Source of the DNA: Bacteroidota bacterium
GTDB taxonomy: Bacteria; Bacteroidota; Bacteroidia; 2-12-FULL-35-15
Length of the DNA: 23,524 nt
Assembly (NCBI GenBank): GCA_016707685.1
Contig: JADJHE010000038.1
Location: 1-23,524 of the forward strand
Direction: 5' to 3'
This document shows, piece after piece, positions 9,438 to 16,908 of the stretch (position 1 is the first letter of the stretch; each line of letters opens with the position of its first letter). The translations under genes and the position numbers were made by a program. The notes under the pieces are model-generated. The model was not told the DNA's origin, did not search any database, and saw only the letters and a program-made list of their open reading frames with translations.

Positions 9438-9569
9438 CACCAACGTTTTGCCGCTTTGCGAAGGCGGGGATTTTTAGCACTAAACTTCATTAGATGCACA
9501 AAGCTTGAATTTAGCACTTCACTGTCATAGAAGCACGAAACCCCCGCTTTTGCAAAACGGCTGTTAGCG
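9438..9569 (-). repeat. attC-like recombination site 4 (132 bp)
   Basis: Minus-strand boxes are CGCTAAC (R''-like) and GTTGGTG (R'-like). Inner arms GGCGGGG/CCCCGC and CTTTGC/GCAAAA pair. Related terminal half-units start at 9477 and 9514 (37 nt apart). The R'' box is an exact 7/7 complement of the R' box of site 5, which opens the same cassette. Confidence 0.77.
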
Positions 9570-9593
9570 GTTCGGTGTTTTCTACTTGTCTCG

Positions 9594-10785
9594 CTATTCT
9601 TTAATGTTTTGATAAACTCGTGTCCTTGGTGGTGCTTAAGTACATTGTCGGTGTCCAGCTCGGCATAAAATCCTACGTTGTCCTTGGGCTTATAATAAAT
9701 AAATGGTAGTTTTGAAAGAATTGCAACTACTTTCCAAATTTCCGCCTTCTCAGTGAAGAAGTGAAATTGTCATTATTGGTATCAAAATTTTTGGTTCTCA
9801 TTGCCAAGAGTATATATAGTGCTATAAAACTTCTTCGTTATGTGTGGCGGTGCGTTTTTTTTTTTGGTTCACCTGGTTTATTAGTTAAGAGTTTTTTAAA
9901 TAGACTTCCTTTTCAATCCTCTTGTCTCTTTTCACTCCCTGGGCTAATTGTTTTTTATTGAAAGAAAGGCAAATTGATAATAAGTTTGGTTAAGTTTTCA
10001 ATACTGTCGGTTTTGAAGTTTGATATTTTAAAGTCATCAATGTTATGAATTAAAAACTTAATTTCTGCTATTCCAGATATTGTTTTCGTATGGTTTAGTT
10101 GTGTCCAATTAAATGTGTATTGTAATTGGTTCTCTCGATTTCTATCCACTATCAAGTTGCTGTTTTCAATGAACTCTTTGTTTTCATTTAAGCAGTTTAT
10201 TCTTGTGTGGTCAAGCAAAGAATGAATACATTCAGTCATTTTCATTGTTTTATTCAATTTGGTCAAGTTGTCCGAACTGAAATTTTCACAATTATCTATG
10301 TCTGATAGATAAGAACTTAATCGTCCTTCTAACTGAAATGTCAATATACTTTTACTCGTGTTACCAAACATAAGCATCTCCATCTCTTTTAATTTCTACT
10401 GGGCTACTTCCGTGAACCTTCATTGCAACTGTCAAAGCAGTTAAATAGTTAAAAAATTTGTCAAGTTGTTGTTCATTGAAATGCTGTAAGCAGTAACCGC
10501 TTAAATGCTTAACAAGTCTTTCTTTGTCAAAATTTGAAGTAACTCTACTCATTGAAACAGATTTAACAAATATGTTTCTCGCTTCATTCTTGTCTATTGA
10601 GTTATTCAAAATTAAAAGCACCATTTGTACCTGCATTGATTATCTGTTTCTTCCCTTGGGGAAAATGCTTTTAGTAATTGAGAAAAGGTTTGATCGTCTA
10701 ATCCCAGTTTTTTTTTGGGTTTTAGAAAGTCAACAGTCCTTATATTATTTTGCCTTACTAGGTTGTTCGTGTCAGTTTTTATGAT
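9594..10785 (-). CDS. Unknown cassette protein, ~395 residues, heavily frameshifted
   Basis: I do not recognise this protein. Coding-like sequence runs almost the whole cassette but changes frame about eight times. It starts within IKTDTNNLVRQNNIRTVDFL just after site 5 and continues LGLDDQTFSQLLKAF, the open stretch 10636-10361 (NNSIDKNEARNIFV) and the open stretch 10383-9955 (LTFQLEGRLSSYLSDIDN ... ISGIAEIKFLI). Then come KRDKRIEKEVYLKKLL, ITKKFYSTIYTLGNENQ, HFFTEKAEIWKVVAILSKL, and finally KDNVGFYAELD ... GHEFIKTLKE with TAG at 9594-9596. Candidate indel runs are 9600-9602, 9764-9766, 9788-9792, 9855-9865 (11 T), 9892-9897, ~9962, ~10373 and ~10633. No obvious start codon exists at the 5' end, so the true start is unclear. 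It could instead be two or three genes. No membrane segment or catalytic motif was identified. Confidence 0.5.
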
Positions 10786-10789
10786 TGAC

Positions 10790-10921
10790 CGCTAACGTTT
10801 TGCAGCTACCCGAAGGGCGGGACTTTTACCACAAAACTTGATTTGAAAAACTAATGTTTGATTAACCACAAAACTGTCTTTGGAACACGAAACCCCGCCT
10901 TTTGGGTAGGTGCTGTTATAA
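10790..10921 (-). repeat. attC-like recombination site 5 (132 bp)
   Basis: Minus-strand boxes are TTATAAC (R''-like) and GTTAGCG (R'-like). The inner stem differs from all other copies on both sides at once: TACCC pairs with GGGTA and GGGCGGG with CCCGCC. A direct duplication (10829-10851 and 10866-10888, both starting CCACAAAACT) forms the terminal region. This site closes the cassette holding the type III restriction operon; the gene-free 215 nt up to the Res stop hold only the hairpin at 11062-11127 and T-rich sequence. Confidence 0.77.
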
Positions 10922-11061
10922 GCTGGCCTTCTGTCCACCGTCCTTGCAAACCATTGTCAGTATTGAGTTTCTGTGTCATTGAGTGTCGGCTGTGCGTTGC
11001 GTTTTTTATTTTTTTTGAAGCGTTGGAAATTTTTTAAAAACAATTTTTCTTTTGGGTCGGC

Positions 11062-11127
11062 TTTGCAAGCTCTTTTAAAAGCTTTGGTTTGGCGTTGGCT
11101 CGTGCGGCTTTTAAATGTGCTTGCAAA
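11062..11127 (-). repeat. Second-family hairpin, downstream of the Res gene
   Basis: Arms 11062-11082 and 11107-11127 are 21-bp inverted repeats with two mismatches (TTTGCAAGC outer, TTTAAAAGC inner), loop 24 nt. It shares GCTCTTTT and AAATGTGC with the hairpins near 3170 and 23470. It begins 10 nt after the Res stop and may end transcription of the operon; the stem is strong but is not followed by a T-tract on the minus strand. Confidence 0.6.
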
Positions 11128-11136
11128 ATGCGTGGG

Positions 11137-13956
11137 CTAAAACAGTTTCTCCTTTTCTAAATTCTTATAATATGTTTCTAGTTTCTCTTTCAATTCTGCA
11201 AATGTTTTTGGAATCACTTTCAGTCCTTTGAAAAACTTATCAGGGACTTTTAGAAATTTCCATTCAATTTTCTTCGCTGCCGCTTTCACAACTTTTTTTT
11301 TTGCGTCTTTCTTTTCCTTGTTTTCGTCTTCGAAGCCTTTAGTCTCAATTATCCAGTTAATCGTATTTCCTTTTTTCAATTCCTGTTCTGCAATAAAGTC
11401 GGGATAGTACAAGCCTTGCGAACCTTTCTTATTGAGATAAGGAACATTGAATTTGGTAAAGGTCTCTGCTAAGGCAGCAAACTTGGTAATGTCTTCTGCT
11501 TGCTCTAAGAACTTTGCAAATCCCTTTTCCAATTCATTGTAAACCGGAGTGTAATTAAAAACGGTTTTCTTTAACTGCACATGGTCACGTTTCCAATAAA
11601 AGCCGTCTAATTCCATTAAACTGATTGGGTAGTTCGTGACTTTTACTTCTGTCTTAACTTTGATATGGTCGCCAAGTGCCTGACCAATTACTAGCATAAT
11701 GTCATTGCCTACTTTTGGATTTGCCAGTGTTCTTCTTACTCCCAATGATTCCAAATCAACTTCTTTACCGAATGCATTGAACTTTACATATTGCTTTGTA
11801 ATTCTCAAAAGGTCGTTGAACTTGCAACTGAACTTTCCTTCTTTAATTATTTTGTTTGTCAAGTTGGAAAGCAATTCCTGAATAGAAACAAATTCATCAT
11901 CTTCAATAATTACCTGCTTGGTTCCAACTTTCTTGTCGGTGTTTGCTGTGGTAAGTGTTACACTTAGTTCTTTGTAATTCCCTTTGTCGTCTAATTTTCC
12001 AACTGCTGGCAACTTCGAAGGGTCAAAGGTGCTAATGCCTTCCATTTTGCGAGTGAAGGATGCTGACAATACCGGAATTTCAAAATTGAATCTTTCTCTT
12101 GTTTTTATTGGAGTGATAAATACTCCAATACTTGGTGGCTTTTGCGTTACTCCTACACCAACGCCTTCTGTTTCTAATTGCTTTACAAATTCTTCGAACT
12201 TATCTGTTCCAATGATTTCTAAAATCTGCGTATAGTCTGGGCCCAAATCCCTCATTAATCTTAAACCCCTACCAATGGATTGCTCGGGAAGAATATTTGC
12301 CTTTGATGTAAATGGCCTCAACCCTAAAATAATGCTTACATTTTTCACATCCCAACCTTCACGAAGCATCAATACTGAAACCACAACCTTCACCGGGCTT
12401 TTCGTATCGTCAATCATTCTTGCCTGCTCACGAAGTTCCTCCAAGTCTTTTTGATTGGTAGTAAGTTCTCCGTTGTTTTTGGTGTGAATGACAAGTACCT
12501 GGTCTTTCTTATTGAAACCTGCCAATCCCTGAATACCTTCTGCTATTTGATTTGCTTGCTTTGTATCTTCTGCCATGATAAAAAGCACTGGCTTTTGTCC
12601 GAGGTTTTTGTAATAACAATCCCAATGTTCCTGATAGCGTTTTAAGGCAATCTGAATCCATTCGTTGTAAGCGTTGTATGCATTTGTGATTTGTCTATTA
12701 TCTGGACTTGTCTTATCGCTTTGATGAACAATCAATGGTGTTTTTACAATCTTATCTTCAATGGCTTGTGCCAATGGATAATCTGTAATAATCCAAGGGA
12801 AGAAAGTTCCGTTTTGGTCTTTGGGTGTTGCTGTTAAATCAAAGAGTAACGAAAGTCCTTTCTTTTTTCGTTTTATCAAATTTTCGTGAAAGGAAATGAT
12901 GCTTTTGTACCAAGCCAATTCTTCATCATGCACGTGATGGGCTTCATCGTTTATTACCAACAAATCTTCATGCTTCAAAATACGGTCGTACAAACTTTCG
13001 AGCCATGATGCTTGTGAATCTTTCTTTGGCTTTTGCCCAAGCATATTTCCGATGGGACCTAAATCTTCTTCGGTGTTTGCCTTCGATTCATAGATCTGAT
13101 GTATATTGGTTAAGTAGAATGTGCCATCGGTGCTAGTCTTTACTTGGTCTTCACGCATAATGAAACTCATGTTCCAATCGTATTTCCATTCATCTGGTAC
13201 AAATGGAAAATGATAAAAGATGTTTCCGTTTTCGAAATCTGTTTTCAATCTTTCGTAAACAATCACGTTGGGAGCAATTACCAAAATGGTTTGGCTCAAA
13301 TCGGAATTGTCCTCAAACTTTTTATGAAAGTATGACCACACAGCCAAAAAAGCCATCACATTTGTTTTTCCTGAACCAGTTGCTGCTTTACCACAATAAC
13401 GGGTTAAACCTTCGGGTGGCAAATCCTGATTGGAAAGCAAACCTGTTTCGGGAACCACTCTTGTTAATATCCGTTTTGACTTTGCATTTTCAACTACTTC
13501 TTTTCGGTTTTTGAACATGTCATTACCGTAAGCCATGGCATCCATGTATTTTTCTGCCAACAATGCATTGTCACGAATTCCTTTTACTTCATACAAGTAA
13601 ATCGTAGTTTCCATCGCTTCACGTTGTGCAAAACGAAAATGAAATACTTCTCCATCAACAATATGGTCTTGACAGAACCAATGATTGAGTAGCGTTAGAG
13701 ATGTTTGAGAAATACCTTTGGGTGTATTATAGTCTGCTTTACGCCATGCATCCACTTCTTTGCGGATGTTATTTGCCAATAAGGTTTTACTAGGTCTTCG
13801 GGTGTTGACTATTTTGTAACCGCCCTTGCCGTCTTTCTCTAAATGCGATTCAGGAATTTCCCATGCCTTACGGCCTTCGATTTCGGGAATGGCTTGCTCT
13901 AAAGGAATAACAACCTTTTGCTCTTTTATAGTGGAAGCTTTTTTGCTTTTTGCCAT
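11137..13956 (-). CDS. res: Type III restriction enzyme Res subunit (helicase-nuclease)
   Basis: Intact 939-residue protein. It translocates on and cleaves unmodified DNA in complex with Mod. The SF2 helicase core shows ATGSGKTNVMAF (Walker A, ~190), VINDEAHHVHDEE (DEAH box, ~334), FDLTATP (motif III-like), VSVLMLREGWDVKNV and PEQSIGRGLRLM (motifs V-VI). The C-terminal nuclease has YYPDFIAEQ (~850) and WIIETKGFED (~872), the PD...ExK signature expected for type III Res. A lysine-rich stretch follows (KEKKDAKKKVVKAAAKK). Length agrees with the family. It is the last gene of the operon; 51 nt separate it from the HEPN gene and a hairpin follows the stop. The absence of indels over 2.8 kb contrasts with neighbouring genes. 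Confidence in the family is high; the recognition sequence depends on Mod and is unknown. Confidence 0.93.
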   Translation of the reverse strand: MAKSKKASTIKEQKVVIPLEQAIPEIEGRKAWEIPESHLEKDGKGGYKIVNTRRPSKTLLANNIRKEVDAWRKADYNTPKGISQTSLTLLNHWFCQDHIVDGEVFHFRFAQREAMETTIYLYEVKGIRDNALLAEKYMDAMAYGNDMFKNRKEVVENAKSKRILTRVVPETGLLSNQDLPPEGLTRYCGKAATGSGKTNVMAFLAVWSYFHKKFEDNSDLSQTILVIAPNVIVYERLKTDFENGNIFYHFPFVPDEWKYDWNMSFIMREDQVKTSTDGTFYLTNIHQIYESKANTEEDLGPIGNMLGQKPKKDSQASWLESLYDRILKHEDLLVINDEAHHVHDEELAWYKSIISFHENLIKRKKKGLSLLFDLTATPKDQNGTFFPWIITDYPLAQAIEDKIVKTPLIVHQSDKTSPDNRQITNAYNAYNEWIQIALKRYQEHWDCYYKNLGQKPVLFIMAEDTKQANQIAEGIQGLAGFNKKDQVLVIHTKNNGELTTNQKDLEELREQARMIDDTKSPVKVVVSVLMLREGWDVKNVSIILGLRPFTSKANILPEQSIGRGLRLMRDLGPDYTQILEIIGTDKFEEFVKQLETEGVGVGVTQKPPSIGVFITPIKTRERFNFEIPVLSASFTRKMEGISTFDPSKLPAVGKLDDKGNYKELSVTLTTANTDKKVGTKQVIIEDDEFVSIQELLSNLTNKIIKEGKFSCKFNDLLRITKQYVKFNAFGKEVDLESLGVRRTLANPKVGNDIMLVIGQALGDHIKVKTEVKVTNYPISLMELDGFYWKRDHVQLKKTVFNYTPVYNELEKGFAKFLEQAEDITKFAALAETFTKFNVPYLNKKGSQGLYYPDFIAEQELKKGNTINWIIETKGFEDENKEKKDAKKKVVKAAAKKIEWKFLKVPDKFFKGLKVIPKTFAELKEKLETYYKNLEKEKLF

Positions 13957-14007
13957 GGCTTAATTGTTTCTTGCAATAATGATTCGTGATGCAGTTTGCT
14001 AAAGAGT

Positions 14008-14442
14008 TCATTGAGCCGTAGTCAATTTAATTCTAAAATCAATTTCGTTTTGTGGATTTACATTCCACAGTGTTACACCAACCCAATAATCTTTTTGATT
14101 ATGTGGTTCAACATGTTGATGTGCTATGGAATTTCGAATCTTCTTTAAAATGCTTAGTTTACCTCTTGTTCGTAAAACTGATTTAGGGTGCACCAACAAA
14201 TTTTGATTTCCAATTTTCAATTCAACATTATCGGGAAGGAAATTCAATAATTTATCGTCTACATTGCCTACTATTAATTGCCTCCGTTCTGAATTCTCAA
14301 CAGCAGTTACAATCAAGCCCAACAAACAATTCATTAAGAATGTAACATTCAATTTGTAATCAATCTTCTTGTCCTGAAAAGATTTGAGAAGCTTCAATGT
14401 CCTTTTCGGAAATTCAGTGTTATAATTATTTACTGCTCCCAT
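14008..14442 (-). CDS. HEPN-family protein inside the type III restriction operon
   Basis: 144 residues, intact. ILKKIRNSIAHQHVEP (~residues 100-115) contains R-N-S-I-A-H, the Rx4-6H motif that forms the RNase active site of HEPN proteins. The N-terminal helices (LNVTFLMNCLLGLIVTAVEN) fit the all-helical HEPN fold, and the overall pattern resembles the pEK499_p136-type HEPN group. The gene sits 3 nt after the Mod stop and 51 nt before Res. Known HEPN proteins cut RNA as toxins or act in abortive infection. Encoding one between mod and res suggests a back-up that triggers if restriction fails, as PrrC does for a type I system; this is inference. A purely structural or regulatory role is also possible. 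Confidence 0.65.
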   Translation of the reverse strand: MGAVNNYNTEFPKRTLKLLKSFQDKKIDYKLNVTFLMNCLLGLIVTAVENSERRQLIVGNVDDKLLNFLPDNVELKIGNQNLLVHPKSVLRTRGKLSILKKIRNSIAHQHVEPHNQKDYWVGVTLWNVNPQNEIDFRIKLTTAQ

Positions 14443-14445
14443 AAC

Positions 14446-16234
14446 TTAACGATGTTTTAATTCAATAATGTGAGTGGTATCGTTGCCAAAAATGTCAATC
14501 ACTTTTACCATCACTTTGTAATCACCTTTTTTGTCGTATTGCTTTGGGTCAGATGTGAGTTCTAAACTGCGGTCTTTTTTTGTGCGGTAACTTTGCCATT
14601 GGTTGTGGAAGGTATCGTCTTTGTAATCCCAATCTACACTCCAGTAATCAATGTAATCACTCCATTTTTTGATGAGTTTTTTTACTTCTGCCGGAATTAA
14701 ATCCAAGTTTGGAATGACAAAATCGGTGAGTTTTATTTGATAGCCATGTGCCGAATTTTTTACTTCCGTTTCCAAATAAGCTAATTCAAAAAACTGAATA
14801 TCTCCGGCATCTACGGCACGTTTGTCCATGGCTTCTCTTGGAATACTGAGCAAGTGCAATTTGATGCCTGCTTTTTCGGCTTCTTGTTCTACCACATCGT
14901 GCAAGCCCATTTCCCATTCCCAACCCAGCACAACCAATTCTTTCTGTTTCATTCTGCGGGTATCTTCCAAAGCATGTTGGATATCACCAAACGTTACCGG
15001 GGCATCCACCCCGCCAATGTGCACCAGTTTGTTGCCTTTTTTGCCGTGTATATAAGCACTGCCCGGCAAGGCTTCTGCTTTGTAGAGTTTAAGTACAAAG
15101 GCAATGTACTCTGCCATGCTTTGCTCGGCTGTTTTGTTGCCAAACTGTATGGTTTGCCAGTATTGCCTTTCATATTTGCCAATGTTTAAAATCTCAAAAG
15201 GTTTGCAGCCTTCTATTTCTAAAAAACGTTTACGTGCTGTGTGAATTGAATATCTTCCTAAATCACTTGTTATCCATCGCCTTCCTAATTTTTCAGCCAC
15301 TGCCGCTGTTGTTCCACTGCCGCAGAAAAAATCTGCTACTAAATCACCTTCTTTAGAACTTGCTTTTATTATTCGTGTAAGTAATGTTTCTGGTTTCTGA
15401 GTATCATAAGGCAAATGTTCATCACTCAAAGTAAAAACCCCAGACATATCCCAAACATCATCTACTTGAGCCATACGAAAAATTCCTTTTTCATCTTTTC
15501 CTGATTCTTCCTTCAAATGATGGTTTAAAATTCTGGCCATATAAATCTGCATAGTATTCCTTTTGTTCCTGAGGAAAAAACATTGGTTTTGTTTTGGAGT
15601 AGAAGAAAATATTATCGTGCTTTCTTTGAAATTGGCTCTTTGCTAAGTTACCAGTTCTATAATGCCAAATGATTTCATTTCTCATGTTTTCAGCTCCGAA
15701 AATTTCATCTAAAATGATTTTAACATATTGACCTGCATGCCAATCAAGGTGAACGTAAATACTGCCTTTTTCACTCAAAAGTTCTTTCATTAAAACCAAA
15801 CGGTCATACATCATTTGGAGAAAACTATCTAAACCTTTTACCCCAAGTATCTCTGTATGCAACTCTTCAATTGCACTTGATTCTTTTAATACTTTTAACT
15901 TATCGTCACCAACTTGTTTTAAACTAAAATTTGCTCCCGTAGCAAAAGGCGGGTCAATATAAATCAGGTCAATTTTGCCGGCATATTTTTCAAGCAAGGC
16001 ACTCATCACATATTTGTTGTCGCCCCAAATAAGTTTGTTACGCCATTCTACATCTATGGCATTGGGGTCTTGCCGGAACATGCTGTTTTTATCCTTTTCA
16101 CGGGTAGCACGGCTTTCGTTTATTGTTTCAACTACCTCCAAGCTTTGAAAAGGTAACACAATGCGGTCAACCGTGGTACGTTTGCCTTTCCAGTAAAGGC
16201 CTAATGGAAGTTCTTGTTCGTTGTTATCGTTCAT
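14446..16234 (-). CDS. mod: Type III Mod DNA methyltransferase (one frameshift)
   Basis: Methylates the recognition site and gives sequence specificity to the Mod-Res complex. Near residue 93 is IYIDPPFATGANF (catalytic DPPF, motif IV). Near residue 301 is ADFFCGSGTTAAVAEKLGRR (SAM-binding motif I). The motif IV-before-I order makes it a beta-class amino-methyltransferase, as expected for type III. The two frames join in the run 15496-15499: removing one base gives FEGRIRKDEKGIFRMAQV. Repaired length is ~595 residues, normal for Mod. The start ATG overlaps the RadC stop (ATGA) and HEPN begins 3 nt after its stop. The region between the motifs and the C-terminal part probably forms the target-recognition domain; specificity is not readable. 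Whether the shift is a sequencing error or phase variation matters, since mod genes are often phase-variable. Confidence 0.92.
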
Positions 16235-16908
16235 ATTAGATTATTTCTTTTAAATGAATAGTACTCGTTGTTTGCTAAAATGAGGTGGTCTTGCAAAGAT
16301 ATTTCTACCAATGCCAATGCCTTTTGTATTTCGGTGGTAATGCTTTCGTCATGTTCGCTGGGTTCTGCAATACCGCCCGGATGATTGTGTGCCAAAATGA
16401 TACTCGTAGCTTTTTGTTTCAAGGCTTCTTCTACAATCTTACGTGGAAAGGCAGATGCTTGCGAAACGGTTCCTTCGCCCAATTCTTTGTTGGCAAGCAC
16501 CTCGTTTTTTGCATTCAAGAAAATGGCAAAAAGAATTTCGTTTTGCTTATGCCCAATACTTGCCCGAAGCATTTCAACTAAGGCACTCATTTTCGTAATT
16601 TGTTCTTTGTCAACCGTTACATGGTCCTGAAAATAGTAAGCCATTGTTTCTCTAAATGCATGAAGGCTTAAAGCAGAAGCTTTGCCCATGCCTTTTACGT
16701 TTTCTAATGCTGGTACAGATGCATCCAATACTTTAGAGAAAGAGCCAAATGTTTTTATGAGTTCTTTAGCCAATGGTTTTACATCGCCTTGCCTGAAAAT
16801 GAAGGTGAGCAGCATTTCCAAAACTTCATAGTCGTGAAAACCAGTGAATCCGCTTTTTTCAAAGCGTTCACGCAATCGTTCTCTATGTCCTATTTGATGT
16901 TCTGCCAT
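16231..16908 (-). CDS. radC: RadC-family JAMM/MPN+ protein
   Basis: 225 residues, intact. The N-terminal part (RERLRERFEKSGFTGFHDYEVLEMLL) and a helix-hairpin-helix-like VKGMGKASALSL at ~70-85 match the RadC UPF0758 domain. The C-terminal JAMM metal site is complete: AHNHPGG with H-x-H, then SEHD, giving HxH...S..D at ~173-186. The molecular function of RadC proteins is not settled; they recur in mobile and defence loci, and the JAMM domain suggests a metallo-hydrolase. Start ATG overlaps the UvrD-like stop by one base (TAATG), and its own stop overlaps the Mod start. Translational coupling on both sides implies a fixed ratio with helicase and Mod. Confidence 0.9.
   Translation of the reverse strand: MAEHQIGHRERLRERFEKSGFTGFHDYEVLEMLLTFIFRQGDVKPLAKELIKTFGSFSKVLDASVPALENVKGMGKASALSLHAFRETMAYYFQDHVTVDKEQITKMSALVEMLRASIGHKQNEILFAIFLNAKNEVLANKELGEGTVSQASAFPRKIVEEALKQKATSIILAHNHPGGIAEPSEHDESITTEIQKALALVEISLQDHLILANNEYYSFKRNNLI

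Noticed and set aside
9955..10636. Two overlapping genes as a toxin-antitoxin pair
   Set aside because: Removing one base near 10373 joins the frames, and coding-like sequence continues on both sides, so one longer gene is more likely.
11062..11127. Hairpin as a confirmed intrinsic terminator
   Set aside because: The stem is strong and well placed but no T-tract follows it on the minus strand, so it is listed only as a hairpin.
14822..15189. Plus-strand and alternative-frame ORFs within mod
   Set aside because: They overlap the Mod methyltransferase frame, which has clear motifs and length.
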